A DNA stretch of 35,189 bases from RGIG250 sp964540025 (GCA_964540025.1 CAZIKQ010000015.1:1-35189); one strand, 5' to 3'. Positions 23,356 through 32,699 are shown, numbered from the stretch's first letter. Numbers and translations are program-made. The notes: generated by a model not told the origin, from the sequence alone.

Positions 23356-24696
23356 TCAAAGGACGGCGTGAGCCATCACATAGCCGACGCAGCAGCCGGT
23401 GATAACGCCCACGGCCCCCGGAAGCATAAAGCTGTGGTTCAGCAGGAACTTACCGATCCTAGTGGTACCGCTTCGGTCGAAACCAATGCAGGCCAAATCG
23501 GAGGGATAGGTGGGCAGGAAGAAGTAACCGTAAGCGGCGGAGATGAAGGACAGAATAATGACCGGCTCAACGCCGACGGAGAGAGCCAGCGGAACCACGA
23601 TGGCAATGGCCGCTCCCTGAGAGTTTACCAGCTTGGAGGTAAAGAAAGCGATTATGGCATAAGCCCAGGGGTAAGCCTTTACCGTCGTGCCCAGGAAGCT
23701 CTTCAGCATACCCATGTGCGCGCCGAAGAAGGTATCGGCCATCCAGGCCACGCCGTAAACGGATACGAGGGCCACCACGCCAGAGGAGAACACCTGGGTC
23801 TTACCCACTTCCTTTGCCTTGATGTTGCAGGCGAAGAGCATTACGGCGGAAGCCACCAGCATTATCATCTGGATAACGGTAGTCATGGAAATGGGCTTCA
23901 AAGCGCCCTTGGCATTCTTGAAATGGGGCAGCAGCTCCGGGAAGGAACCGAATACCGCAATGAAAGCGATGGCCAAAAAGAAGATGTACATGCATCGGAA
24001 GTTGGAAGCCGGGAGGATTTTATCCTGGAGGCTCTCATTGTCGCCGTATACGTAAGCCTTCTGTTCGGGATCGGCGATCATCGCCTGGAATTCTTCATCC
24101 TTATCGAGATCCTTGCCCCGGTTCAGGCTTATGAGACCGGCGGCCACAACGCCGGAAAGAGTGGCCACAATGGAAATGGTGAGGACCTTGGCCACGGAAA
24201 TCTCGCAGCCTCCGGCCGCCAGGAAGCCTACCAGGGAAACCACGGCCACGGAAGCCGGAGAAGCGACGATACCCATCTGGGAAGCAACGGAAGCGGCGGC
24301 CATGGGGCGCTCCGGCCGGATATTCTGCTTGATGGCGATATCGTAGATAATGGGAAACATAGTGTACACAACGTGCCCGGTACCGCAGAGAACGGTCAGG
24401 AACCAGGTGGTGATGGGAGCCAGTACGGTAATGTACTTCGGATTGGCCCGCAGGAAGCGCTCGGCATACTGGAGCATGACGGTGAGACCGCCGCCGGCCT
24501 GCAGGAAGCCGCCGCAGGTAATAACGGCGAGAATGGTGAGCATTACCCCTACCGGAGGGTTACCGGGCTTATAATGGAAGCCGAATACGTAAATCACGAG
24601 ACCGATGGCGCTGATGACAGCCAGGCCAATACCGCCGTGGCGGACGCCGATAACCAGACAGGCCAGCAGAACCAAGAAACCAATTGTTAGAGACAC
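23356..24696 (-). CDS. anaerobic C4-dicarboxylate transporter, Dcu (DcuA/DcuB) family
   Basis: Inner-membrane carrier exchanging or importing fumarate, malate, aspartate and succinate during anaerobic growth. The 446 residues match the DcuA/DcuB length. There are about ten to twelve membrane segments; the N-terminus (FLVLLACLVIGVRHGGIGLAV) is characteristic. Further in come GGGLTVMLQYAERFLRANPKYIT, LCGTGHVVYTMFPIIYDIA, RPERPMAAASVASQMGIVASP and the C-terminal SAAYGYFFLPTYPSDL. The start codon is GTG with AAGGAGG 7 bases upstream. It is a single-gene unit with its own promoter and terminator. DcuA and DcuB cannot be separated by eye. Confidence 0.94.
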   Translation of the reverse strand: MSLTIGFLVLLACLVIGVRHGGIGLAVISAIGLVIYVFGFHYKPGNPPVGVMLTILAVITCGGFLQAGGGLTVMLQYAERFLRANPKYITVLAPITTWFLTVLCGTGHVVYTMFPIIYDIAIKQNIRPERPMAAASVASQMGIVASPASVAVVSLVGFLAAGGCEISVAKVLTISIVATLSGVVAAGLISLNRGKDLDKDEEFQAMIADPEQKAYVYGDNESLQDKILPASNFRCMYIFFLAIAFIAVFGSFPELLPHFKNAKGALKPISMTTVIQMIMLVASAVMLFACNIKAKEVGKTQVFSSGVVALVSVYGVAWMADTFFGAHMGMLKSFLGTTVKAYPWAYAIIAFFTSKLVNSQGAAIAIVVPLALSVGVEPVIILSFISAAYGYFFLPTYPSDLACIGFDRSGTTRIGKFLLNHSFMLPGAVGVITGCCVGYVMAHAVL

Positions 24697-24776
24697 TGTG
24701 TTTCCTCCTTACTGAAAACAAGAAAAATTATTGCCCGTTTTTTGCGGCATTTACCCCAAAATCTGATAGCGAGGGT

Positions 24777-24805
24777 ATTATATTACAGGCTTTCTCCTTT
24801 TGCAA
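24777..24805 (-). promoter_or_regulatory. promoter of the Dcu transporter gene
   Basis: Minus strand: -35 TTGCAA, 17-base spacer, -10 TATAAT, giving a leader of about 75 bases. The rest of the gap to dapL (24806-25019) holds no gene. Confidence 0.75.
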
Positions 24806-24961
24806 GGGAAAAACCTGTACAGTCGTAAATTATGCAGTATCAACCCTCCCGCCCCGTCGGCGGTAAATCTTTAGCCCTGATTATTGCGGCAGGTAGAGAA
24901 TTGTGCTATTATTTTCAGCAACCGTTTTCAATATCATTGTAAGGGATTAAATATAAAGAGA

Positions 24962-24982
24962 GAAAACAGCAAGCCTGTTTTC
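24962..24982 (+). other. leader hairpin before dapL
   Basis: A perfect 8-bp stem gaaaacag/ctgttttc with a 5-base loop, about 40 bases before the dapL start codon. No lysine-riboswitch elements were recognised. It may only structure the leader. Confidence 0.4.
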
Positions 24983-25019
24983 ATAAACAATAGCATTACC
25001 ACTGGAAGGAGAAATAGAA

Positions 25020-26252
25020 ATGGCCCATATCAACGAAAATTATCTGAAGCTTCCCGGCAGCTATCTCTTTGCGGAAATTGCCCGCCGGGTAGCGGCATTC
25101 AAAGAGGCGAACCCCTCCGCCGACATCATCCGCCTGGGCATCGGCGACGTCACCCTGCCCCTTCCCCAGGTCTCTATCGAAGCCATGCACAAGGCCGTCG
25201 ACGAAATGGCGGTCAAGGAAACCTTTCGGGGCTACGGTCCCGAACAGGGCTACGATTTCCTGATCGAGGCGATCCGGGAAGCGAACTATACCAGCCGCGG
25301 CCTTCGGGTGGCCAGCGATGAAATCTTCGTCAGCGACGGCTCCAAGAGCGACTGCGCCAACATTCAGGAAATATTCGGCCTTGATAATGTGGTGGCCATT
25401 CCCGACCCGGTCTACCCGGTTTATCTGGACACAAATGTTATGGCTGGCCGGACCGGCGACCTGGGGGCCGATGGCCGGTTTGAAGGGGTCGCCTACCTTC
25501 CCTGCACGGCGGAAAGCGGCTTTGCTCCCGCCATGCCCAAGGGACACGTGGACATGATCTACCTCTGCTCTCCCAACAATCCTACCGGCACCACCCTCTC
25601 CAAGGATCAGCTGACTGCCTGGGTGGAATACGCCCGCCGGGAAAAGTCCGTCATTCTCTACGACAGCGCCTATGTCGCCTACATCACAGAGGCTGGCGTC
25701 CCCCATTCCATCTACGAAATCGAAGGAGCCCGGGAGGTGGCCATTGAGTTCCGTTCCTTCAGCAAGACGGCCGGCTTTACCGGCACCCGCTGCGGCTACA
25801 CCGTGGTTCCCAGGGAGCTGATGGCTTACCGGAAAAATGGCGAAGCCCATGATCTCCGCTCCCTTTGGAACCGCCGCCACACCACCAAGTTCAACGGCGC
25901 CCCCTACATCGTCCAGCGGGGCGCGGCGGCCATTTACACACCGGAAGGACAGGCTCAGATAAAGGAGCTGGTGGGCTACTATATGGAGAACGCCCGGATC
26001 ATCCGGGAGGGCCTCACCTCCGCCGGACTTACCTGCTTCGGCGGCGTAAACGCCCCCTACATCTGGCTCCAAACCCCGAATAAGATGCCCAGCTGGGACT
26101 TCTTCAACAAGCTCCTCTCCGAGGCGCATATCGTCGGCACGCCGGGGGCTGGCTTCGGCTCCTGCGGCGAAGGATATTTCCGCCTCACTGCCTTCGGTGA
26201 CCGGGAAAACACCCTCCGGGCCGTTGACCGCTTCAAAAAACTCAAGCTGTGA
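25020..26252 (+). CDS. dapL: LL-diaminopimelate aminotransferase
   Basis: Converts tetrahydrodipicolinate directly to LL-2,6-diaminopimelate, supplying lysine and peptidoglycan by the short DapL route. The 410 residues have the class I/II aminotransferase fold with DapL-type features: N-terminal INENYLKLPGSYLFAEIARRV, LGIGDVTLPLPQ, RGYGPEQGYDFLIEAI, DPVYPVYLDTNVM, CSPNNPTGT, and the PLP lysine in SFSKTAGFTGTRCGY (Lys249). AAGGAG lies 8 bases before the ATG. gltX follows after 15 bases, so the two form an operon. Its presence means the DapC/DapE or Ddh branches may be unnecessary here. Confidence 0.95.
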   Translation: MAHINENYLKLPGSYLFAEIARRVAAFKEANPSADIIRLGIGDVTLPLPQVSIEAMHKAVDEMAVKETFRGYGPEQGYDFLIEAIREANYTSRGLRVASDEIFVSDGSKSDCANIQEIFGLDNVVAIPDPVYPVYLDTNVMAGRTGDLGADGRFEGVAYLPCTAESGFAPAMPKGHVDMIYLCSPNNPTGTTLSKDQLTAWVEYARREKSVILYDSAYVAYITEAGVPHSIYEIEGAREVAIEFRSFSKTAGFTGTRCGYTVVPRELMAYRKNGEAHDLRSLWNRRHTTKFNGAPYIVQRGAAAIYTPEGQAQIKELVGYYMENARIIREGLTSAGLTCFGGVNAPYIWLQTPNKMPSWDFFNKLLSEAHIVGTPGAGFGSCGEGYFRLTAFGDRENTLRAVDRFKKLKL

Positions 26253-26267
26253 TCAAGGAGTACGACA

Positions 26268-27761
26268 ATGTCAGACAATCTGAACCGGCGGGTCCGCACC
26301 CGTTTTGCCCCCAGCCCTACCGGCTATATGCACATAGGAAACCTGCGCACCGCTCTATACGCCTGCCTATACGCCAGAAAGGAACAGGGAGACTTCATCC
26401 TCCGGATCGAGGATACTGATCAAAAGCGGTTTGTGGCTGACGCGGTGGACTTCATAAAGCGGACTCTCGCCGCCGCCCGCATCGTGGCCGACGAAGGGCC
26501 CGATATCGGCGGCGAATACGGCCCTTATATCCAAAGCCAGCGCAAGGAAATCTATCAGAAATATGCCGATGAACTCATTGCCGCCGGCCACGCCTACCGC
26601 TGCTTCTGTGACAGCCCCGACGCTGCCGGAGGAGAGGCGGCCCCGACTGACGAAGCTGATAAATACCGGAAAAAACCGGGACACTGCGAGCTCTGCCGCG
26701 GCCTTTCCCCGGAGGAATCCCAGGCAAGGGCCGCTCAGGGGGCGCCCTTTGTCATCCGCCAGCTGATGCCCTCCTCCGGCCCGGTCACCTTCTACGATAT
26801 CGTTCACGGCAGTATCACCATCGATGCAGGTGAGCTGGAGGATCAGGTTCTCATCAAACGGGACGGCCTGCCCACCTACAATTTTGCCAACGTCATCGAC
26901 GACCACCTGATGAAAATCAGCCACATCATCCGGGGCGCGGAATTTATCACCTCTACCCCAAAACACGTTCTCCTGTACGAATTTTTCGGCTGGACGCCCC
27001 CGGCCTTTATCCACCTCCCCCCGGTCATGGGTAAAAACGAGGACGGCTCCGTCTCCAAGCTCTCCAAGCGCCACGGCTCCACCGGGTTCTCCGAGCTGGT
27101 AGAGCTGGGCTATCTACCCGAGGCCATCACCAACTATGTGGCCCTTCTGGGCTGGAGCCCCAAATCCAATCAGGAAATATTCTCCATGGAAGAAATGGAG
27201 AGGGCTTTCTCGCTGGATGGTCTTTCCAAATCCCCGGCGGTCTTTGACTATGCAAAGCTGGACTGGTTCAACGGCGAATACCTGAAAGCCATGAAGGATG
27301 ATGAATTCGCCGCCCTGGCCCGTCCCTACGCTAAAGAAATTGCCGACGGCCTGGGCGATAAGTGGCTGTATCTTGCCGCCCTGCTGAAGACCAGGGTTGC
27401 CCGCCTGGGAGAAATTCCCGAAAAGATCGACTTCCTGCCCGCTCCCCATGAGTATACTCCCGAGGATTTCCTAAATAAGAAAAACAAGGTTACCCTTGAG
27501 CTGGCCGGGGAAATCATTCCCGCCGCCACTGCCGCCCTGGAAAAAATAGACGCTGACGGCTGGACCCCTGACAACCTCAACGGTGCCCTCCACGATTACA
27601 TCGAAACCACCGGCAAAAAGCTGGGCGCCGTCATGTGGCCCCTGCGCATCGCCCTTTCCGGCTGCCGGGTAACTCCCGGCGGCGTAACCGAGCTGCTCTA
27701 CCTCCTGGGCCGGGAAGAATCCATTGCCCGCCTGAAAGCAGGCAGCGCAAAGCTTGCCTAA
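26268..27761 (+). CDS. gltX: glutamyl-tRNA synthetase
   Basis: Class I synthetase charging tRNA-Glu (and tRNA-Gln too if the cell uses the GatCAB route). The 497 residues have the usual length. The HIGH motif appears as HIGN (22-25) in RFAPSPTGYMHIGNLRTAL. The KMSKS motif appears as KLSKR (264-268). Between them are CFC and HCELC, the cysteine cluster that binds zinc in many GluRS, and the GoToH-like DGLPTYNFANVIDDHLM. The anticodon-binding helical domain makes up the C-terminal third. The ribosome binding site AAGGAG is 8 bases before the ATG; the gene is second in the dapL operon and is followed by a terminator. Confidence 0.95.
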   Translation: MSDNLNRRVRTRFAPSPTGYMHIGNLRTALYACLYARKEQGDFILRIEDTDQKRFVADAVDFIKRTLAAARIVADEGPDIGGEYGPYIQSQRKEIYQKYADELIAAGHAYRCFCDSPDAAGGEAAPTDEADKYRKKPGHCELCRGLSPEESQARAAQGAPFVIRQLMPSSGPVTFYDIVHGSITIDAGELEDQVLIKRDGLPTYNFANVIDDHLMKISHIIRGAEFITSTPKHVLLYEFFGWTPPAFIHLPPVMGKNEDGSVSKLSKRHGSTGFSELVELGYLPEAITNYVALLGWSPKSNQEIFSMEEMERAFSLDGLSKSPAVFDYAKLDWFNGEYLKAMKDDEFAALARPYAKEIADGLGDKWLYLAALLKTRVARLGEIPEKIDFLPAPHEYTPEDFLNKKNKVTLELAGEIIPAATAALEKIDADGWTPDNLNGALHDYIETTGKKLGAVMWPLRIALSGCRVTPGGVTELLYLLGREESIARLKAGSAKLA

Positions 27762-27768
27762 TTGAACC

Positions 27769-27797
27769 AAAAAGGGCTGTTTTAAGCAGCCCTTTTT
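27769..27797 (+). terminator. terminator of dapL-gltX
   Basis: An 11-bp stem (aaaaagggctg with cagcccttttt), 7-base loop, T5 tail, 8 bases past the gltX stop. Confidence 0.85.
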
Positions 27798-27828
27798 ATG
27801 ATTTTAGGGAATAATGGCGGCGTCCCCT

Positions 27829-27852
27829 AAAGCCTCCCATTTAGAGGAGGTG
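27829..27852 (-). repeat. degenerate copy of the palindromic intergenic repeat
   Basis: aaagcctcccatttagaggaggtg is the reverse-orientation relative of 56-84 and 13071-13100. It lies in the gap before the DUF4127 gene and shows that the upstream part of that open frame is not coding. Confidence 0.5.
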
Positions 27853-27897
27853 CCCGAAGATTTCTTTTTTATTAACCAATTTTTTGGAGATGATGAT

Positions 27898-29619
27898 ATG
27901 ACAAAGCGCAATCTCGCCGGTCGGATCATCGTCTTTTTTATTGTCCTGATTTCCGCTCTCGCCTACCCTTTCCTTACCCACCGCTTGCCCCTGCCGCCTC
28001 AGCCTCCTGTCCCGGTAGTCGCAGACCATCACCCGGCCTCAAACCGGCTTCTCCGGCTGCTGCTGCTTCCCCTTGACAGCCGGCCTCCCTGCTCGGACTA
28101 TGTCCTGCGGGACAGCAGGCTGGCCGGTGTGGAAATTCTCCTGCCCCCGAAAGAGCTGATGGACTACTACACAAATCCCGGAGAATACAGGAAAATGCGG
28201 CAGTCCCTGCTGTCCCTGGCCAGGGAACAGCAACCGGATGGGATCATTCTCTCCATAGACCAGCTCATGGCCGGAGGGCTCCTCGCCTCCCGGGATAAGC
28301 TCATTACCGATGGGGAACGGCAGGAAGCCCTCCGCTTCCTCCGCCGGCTCCATGCGGAAACCCCCCATATACCAATTTATGCTTTCAGTATCCTTCCCCG
28401 GCTTCTCCCGCCGCCGGAGATAACCCTTTACGAAGAACGGCTGGCCATAACGAAATACGCCCGGCTGGAAGAAAAAGCCGAACGAGGCGAAGCCTCTGAC
28501 GAGGAGCTTGCCCGGCTGAAAAAGCTCCGGGATTTTTCCGACCCGGACAACTACATACAGCCCCGCAACCTAAAGCGGTATCAGGCGATCCATCCCACCC
28601 ACGAAAAAACCGCTCTCGCCCTGGCCGGTCTGGTGCGGGAAGGGGTTTTGGCAGAGCTGTTCATCGGTCAGGACGACGGGGAAAAATATGGCCCCGGCAA
28701 TCGGGAGCGCCGCCACCTGCTGGCCAGCTTCGGTCCGGACCGCCGCCTTCATCTCATCCGGGGAGCGGACGAGCTGGCTCTCTCCATCGTCACCCGGCTG
28801 GCGGTGGAACGCTCCGGCCTCCGGCCCGCCATCGAGACAGTTTACTCCGACGAGGGTGAAGGAGACCATTACTTCCCCTACATGGCCGCCAGTCTCGCCG
28901 AAACTGCCGCCGAGGAAATAAAGCTTATCGGCCTGGCGGAAGCGGAAAAAATTTCTCCCTTCCGTCAGGGACGCTCTCCCGATATTACCCTATTTATCCA
29001 CGCCGGCGATAGTACCCCTTCCGCCCAAGCCGCCCGTTACAAGGCTGTCTCCCGGCTGACCGGGATTATTTCCCAGCCGGATACAAATATTGCCCTCATC
29101 GACCTGAGCCGGAACTTCACGGCTGAAGAAACCCTGCTGCCCCTCCTTAGCCGCAAAGGCTTTCCCCTTCATCAGCTCGCCAGCTACAGCGGCTGGAACA
29201 CGGCCTCAAATTCCATCGGCACCGCCTTGTGCGAAGCGGTGCTCCTTTACATCGGCAATCATCTCCCCTCCGCCAGCCGGGAAGAAAAGCGGCAGGCGGT
29301 GAAGCTGTCCAGGGAAATACTCGATGCCCGCTTTGCCGAGGACAATATCTACCTGAAGGATTCCCTTGACCGGATAAACGGCGAGTTTTACCGGCGGGGC
29401 TTCTTCAACACCGGCGACCTTGACCTCGACCGGGATTACCGCTGGCTCGCCATTCTCAACGACTACGCCCTGAAAGAACGGAGCCGCCGCCTGATGGAAA
29501 CAGCCGCCTGGCGAAAGCCCTATCCCTTTGATGGGGAAATGATTTACCCTGTTTCCCGACAATTCCAACAATACTTCCCTTGGCCCAGGACCTTTGAGGT
29601 GCATACAAAAGTAAACTGA
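27898..29619 (+). CDS. DUF4127 family protein, membrane-anchored or exported
   Basis: 573 residues. I start at the ATG at 27898 (GGAG about 9 bases upstream); the frame is open 28 codons earlier but runs through an intergenic repeat. The N-terminus is MTKRN followed by a hydrophobic helix (about 7-25), a signal anchor or uncleaved signal. Family landmarks: LLLPLDSRPPCSDYVLRD, VEILLPPKELMDYY, DGIILSIDQLMAGGLLASR, YAFSILPRLLPPP, FIGQDDGEKYGPGNRE, IETVYSDEGEGDHYFPYMA, and SYSGWNTASNSIGTALCEA. The conserved acidic and Tyr residues suggest an enzyme, but none has been assigned to the family as far as I know. It is a single gene with a terminator behind it. Confidence 0.85.
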   Translation: MTKRNLAGRIIVFFIVLISALAYPFLTHRLPLPPQPPVPVVADHHPASNRLLRLLLLPLDSRPPCSDYVLRDSRLAGVEILLPPKELMDYYTNPGEYRKMRQSLLSLAREQQPDGIILSIDQLMAGGLLASRDKLITDGERQEALRFLRRLHAETPHIPIYAFSILPRLLPPPEITLYEERLAITKYARLEEKAERGEASDEELARLKKLRDFSDPDNYIQPRNLKRYQAIHPTHEKTALALAGLVREGVLAELFIGQDDGEKYGPGNRERRHLLASFGPDRRLHLIRGADELALSIVTRLAVERSGLRPAIETVYSDEGEGDHYFPYMAASLAETAAEEIKLIGLAEAEKISPFRQGRSPDITLFIHAGDSTPSAQAARYKAVSRLTGIISQPDTNIALIDLSRNFTAEETLLPLLSRKGFPLHQLASYSGWNTASNSIGTALCEAVLLYIGNHLPSASREEKRQAVKLSREILDARFAEDNIYLKDSLDRINGEFYRRGFFNTGDLDLDRDYRWLAILNDYALKERSRRLMETAAWRKPYPFDGEMIYPVSRQFQQYFPWPRTFEVHTKVN

Positions 29620-29657
29620 ACTTTGGCCTGACCCTATGCTATGTCAGGATTTAATGC

Positions 29658-29710
29658 GCATAAAAATATGGAGGAAATCACAAGCTGTGATTTCCTCCAT
29701 ATTTTTATGC
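29658..29710. terminator. bidirectional terminator shared by the DUF4127 gene and pdxT
   Basis: A 25-bp perfect stem with a 3-base loop. The stop codon and last codons of pdxT lie in its right arm, so the convergent genes share one compact terminator. Confidence 0.85.
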
Positions 29711-30277
29711 TTTTCGTGCCTCCGCCAGCTGTACCAGCCACCGATGGAGCCGGACATCCTCATCCAGTTCAGGATGAAAGGCCATGGCCAGCTGATTTTT
29801 GTATTTGACCGCCACGATATGATTGCGGACAGTGGCCAGCACCTCCACCGCGGGCGCCGCTTTTGTAATATATGGCGCCCTGATAAAGGTCATCGGTACA
29901 TCTGTCCACTCTCCCAGCTTTCCTCGAATATGAAAGCTGGCCAGCTGCCGGCCAAAGGCATTTCTGGCTACAGTAACCGGCAGGGTCGCCAAATGGGGAG
30001 CTTCCCCGCCCTCTATTTTCCCGGCAAGCAAAATCAGCCCCGCGCAGGTGGCAAGCACCGGCAGTCCGTCCTTTATCATAGCTTTTATGGGCTCCAGCAT
30101 ACCCAGCTGCCGCAGCAGCTTGCCCTGCACCGTGCTTTCGCCGCCGGGCAGCACCAGAGCATCTATCCCCTCCAGGTCGGCTGCCTGCCGCAGCTCCGCG
30201 CACTCGCAGCCCAGCCCGGTCAGCGCCCCGATATGCTCGATAAAGGCTCCCTGCAGGGCCAGCACTCCAATTTTCAT
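29705..30277 (-). CDS. pdxT: pyridoxal 5'-phosphate synthase, glutaminase subunit
   Basis: Releases ammonia from glutamine and channels it to PdxS for one-step PLP synthesis. The 190 residues have the class I amidotransferase triad: Cys78 in ATCAG, His168 and Glu170 in AFHPE, plus the oxyanion/PdxT motif LPGGEST (43-49). The start overlaps the pdxS stop as ATGA, so the subunits are translationally coupled. Confidence 0.96.
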   Translation of the reverse strand: MKIGVLALQGAFIEHIGALTGLGCECAELRQAADLEGIDALVLPGGESTVQGKLLRQLGMLEPIKAMIKDGLPVLATCAGLILLAGKIEGGEAPHLATLPVTVARNAFGRQLASFHIRGKLGEWTDVPMTFIRAPYITKAAPAVEVLATVRNHIVAVKYKNQLAMAFHPELDEDVRLHRWLVQLAEARKA

Positions 30278-31149
30278 TGGCCCCGCTCCTTCATGATGAG
30301 CTTAATTTCCCTTTCGTTAATGCCCACCATCGCTTCGCCCAAATTTTCCGACAGGCGGGCGATCAGCCCGGCGTCCCGGAAATTCGTTACCGCCTGGACG
30401 ATGGCGGCTGCCCGCTTGGCCGGATTGCCGGACTTGAAGATACCGGAGCCCACGAAAACTCCCTCAGCCCCCAGCTGCATCATGAGCGCCGCATCGGCCG
30501 GCGTGGCAACGCCGCCAGCGGCAAAGTTTACCACCGGCAGCCGCCCGGCCTCATGAACCTGCCGCACCAGCTCATAGGATACCCGCAGCTCCTTTGCCGC
30601 CTCGAATAGCTCATCCTCCCGCATCCCCTTTACCCGGGCAATATCAGCGTTCATGCGGCGCATATGCCGCACCGCCTGCACCACGTCGCCGGTACCCGGC
30701 TCCCCCTTGGTCCGGATCATGGCCGCGCCCTCGCTGATGCGGCGCAGCGCCTCCCCCAGGTCACGGGCGCCGCAGACAAAGGGAACCTTGAAGTCCCGCT
30801 TATTGATATGGTAGAGGTCATCTGCCGGGGAAAGCACCTCGGACTCATCGATATAGTCAATGTCAATGGCCTGGAGCAGCTGGGCCTCCACGAAGTGACC
30901 AATGCGGCACTTGGCCATAACCGGGATACTGACCGCCTGCTGAATCCCCTTGATCATGGCCGGGTCACTCATCCGGGACACGCCGCCGGCCGCCCGGATA
31001 TCTGCCGGAATACGCTCCAGAGCCATAACGGCACAGGCCCCCGCCTCCTCGGCTATCTTTGCCTGCTCCGGGGTGGTTACGTCCATGATGACCCCGCCCT
31101 TCAACATCTGGGCCAATCCTTTGTTCAGTTCATACTGCTTGTTATCCAC
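30274..31149 (-). CDS. pdxS: pyridoxal 5'-phosphate synthase, synthase subunit
   Basis: Builds PLP from ribose 5-phosphate, glyceraldehyde 3-phosphate and the ammonia from PdxT, as a dodecamer of TIM barrels. I use the GTG at 31147-31149, which has GGGAGG 7 bases upstream. The frame is open from a TTG 24 bases earlier, but that would place the ribosome binding site inside the gene. It gives 291 residues, the normal length. The catalytic lysines are seen as VMAKCRIGH (Lys80) and IRTKGEPGTG (Lys148). GGVATPADAALMMQLGAEGVFVGSGIFKS is the phosphate-binding region. Confidence 0.96.
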   Translation of the reverse strand: MDNKQYELNKGLAQMLKGGVIMDVTTPEQAKIAEEAGACAVMALERIPADIRAAGGVSRMSDPAMIKGIQQAVSIPVMAKCRIGHFVEAQLLQAIDIDYIDESEVLSPADDLYHINKRDFKVPFVCGARDLGEALRRISEGAAMIRTKGEPGTGDVVQAVRHMRRMNADIARVKGMREDELFEAAKELRVSYELVRQVHEAGRLPVVNFAAGGVATPADAALMMQLGAEGVFVGSGIFKSGNPAKRAAAIVQAVTNFRDAGLIARLSENLGEAMVGINEREIKLIMKERGQ

Positions 31150-31177
31150 GCTAAATCCTCCCTGAAAAATCAACGTA

Positions 31178-31206
31178 TTGCTTTAATACGGGCCTTATGG
31201 TATAAC
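31178..31206 (+). promoter_or_regulatory. promoter of pdxR
   Basis: -35 TTGCTT, 17-base spacer, -10 TATAAC. It lies in the 124-base divergent region. No comparably good promoter points toward pdxS, which fits an activator-dependent promoter. Confidence 0.65.
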
Positions 31207-31211
31207 AGAAC

Positions 31212-31231
31212 TGGCTATATAGAAATAGCCA
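31212..31231. promoter_or_regulatory. inverted repeat in the pdxS-pdxR divergent region (candidate PdxR site)
   Basis: tggctat-atagaa-atagcca, perfect 7-bp arms. It is just after the pdxR promoter and upstream of pdxS, where a MocR-type regulator would act on both. The assignment is inference from position. Confidence 0.4.
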
Positions 31232-31273
31232 AAATAAGTATTTTATATATGCCAGATAAAGGAGGAGTGCCGC

Positions 31274-32692
31274 TTGCTGACCTATGAGCTTACGGCGGAG
31301 GGGACACCGCTGTACCAACAGCTGTACCAGGCAATCCGCGCCGATATTACCGCAGGCAGGCTGCCTCCCGATACCAAACTGCCCTCAAAGCGGAGCCTGG
31401 CCGACAATCTGGGAATAAGTACCATAACGGTGGAAAATGCCTATGACCAGTTAATCAGCGAAGGCTGGGTAATCGCCCGCCCCCGCCGGGGCTATTTTGT
31501 AGTTGCCGTAGCTTCCCGGACGGAACCAAAGGCGGCCACAGACGTCCCTGCGCCGCCTGTGCCGGAGACTGCTCCTCCCGAAGCCTGTTTCGATTTTTCC
31601 GGCGGACCCGCTGCCGTAGAACAGTTTCCCTTTTCTATCTGGGCGCGCCTGCTCAGAGAAGCCCTTTCCCACAGGAAAAACGAGCTGCTGCAGCCCCCTC
31701 CCGGCAGCGGCGCTCTGGAGCTGCGCCGGGCCATTGCCGGACACCTGCTTTCTTTCCGGGGAATGGCGGTGGAGCCGGAGCAGATCATCGTAGGCGCCGG
31801 TACAGAGTACCTCTACGGTCTGCTGCTGCAGCTGCTGGGCCGACAGCAGCTCTACTGTCTGGAAAACCCCGGTTACCACAAGCTGGAGCAAATCTACGAA
31901 AAAGGCGGCGCTCGTCTTACCTGGGCCGGGCTGGACGAAAAGGGACTATGCGCGGATCAGCTGCGGTCCAGCGGAGCCGCAATAGTCCACCTTAGCCCAA
32001 ACCATCACTTCCCCACCGGTATCACCATGCCAGCCAGCCGCCGCTACGAACTGCTGGCCTGGGCAAGCGAAGCCGAGGGCCGCTATATCATTGAAGACGA
32101 CTACGACAGCGAATTTCGCAGCCGGGGCCGTCCTCTGCCCACGCTTTTTTCCATCGACGCCTGCGACAGGGTGATCTACATGAACACCTTTACCAAATCG
32201 CTGATTCCCACGATCCGCATCAGCTACATGGTTCTGCCAGCCGGGCTGGCCGCCCGGTTCAGCCGTGAACTGGGCTTCTACTCCTGCACTGTCTCCAGCT
32301 TTGAGCAGTACACCCTTGCGGCTTTCATCAGTCGGGGATATTTTGAAAAGCACATAAACCGTATGCGCCTCCATTATGGCCGCAAGCGCCAGCAGGTCCT
32401 GGAGCTGCTGCGTTACTGCCTCCCGGAGGAAGCCTGCCATGTCCGGGAAAATGACAGCGGCCTCCATTTTCTGCTGGAGCTGAACACCTCCCTCACTGAC
32501 GGGGAGGTAAAGGAAAGACTGGCCGCCACAGGAGCCAAAATCAGCGCCGTTGCCGACTTCTATCATCACGATTCAGATAAGGCTGTCCTCCCGGCCAAAG
32601 GATTGTTCCTCTTTGATTACGCCGGCATGGAGCTGGAGCAGCTGGAAAAATACCTGAAGGTTCTGGCAAAAATTTTGAAGAATGCGGACTGA
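31274..32692 (+). CDS. pdxR: GntR/MocR-family regulator of PLP synthesis
   Basis: 472 residues: an N-terminal GntR winged helix (about 1-75, with LPPDTKLPSKRSLADNLGISTITVENAYDQLISEGW) linked to a fold-type I aminotransferase domain that senses PLP. The PLP lysine is in MNTFTKSLIPTIRISYM (Lys308); ENPGYHKLEQIYE, LSPNHHFPTG and IEDDYDSEFR are aminotransferase landmarks. The start codon is TTG with GGAGGAG 7-8 bases upstream. Divergence from pdxST is the classic PdxR arrangement, where the protein activates pdxST when PLP is low and represses itself. Confidence 0.93.
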   Translation: MLTYELTAEGTPLYQQLYQAIRADITAGRLPPDTKLPSKRSLADNLGISTITVENAYDQLISEGWVIARPRRGYFVVAVASRTEPKAATDVPAPPVPETAPPEACFDFSGGPAAVEQFPFSIWARLLREALSHRKNELLQPPPGSGALELRRAIAGHLLSFRGMAVEPEQIIVGAGTEYLYGLLLQLLGRQQLYCLENPGYHKLEQIYEKGGARLTWAGLDEKGLCADQLRSSGAAIVHLSPNHHFPTGITMPASRRYELLAWASEAEGRYIIEDDYDSEFRSRGRPLPTLFSIDACDRVIYMNTFTKSLIPTIRISYMVLPAGLAARFSRELGFYSCTVSSFEQYTLAAFISRGYFEKHINRMRLHYGRKRQQVLELLRYCLPEEACHVRENDSGLHFLLELNTSLTDGEVKERLAATGAKISAVADFYHHDSDKAVLPAKGLFLFDYAGMELEQLEKYLKVLAKILKNAD

Positions 32693-32699
32693 CGCCCTC

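Noticed and set aside
31150..31173. TTG start for pdxS 24 bases upstream of the GTG
   Set aside because: The strong GGGAGG site lies inside this extension and is correctly spaced only for the GTG.
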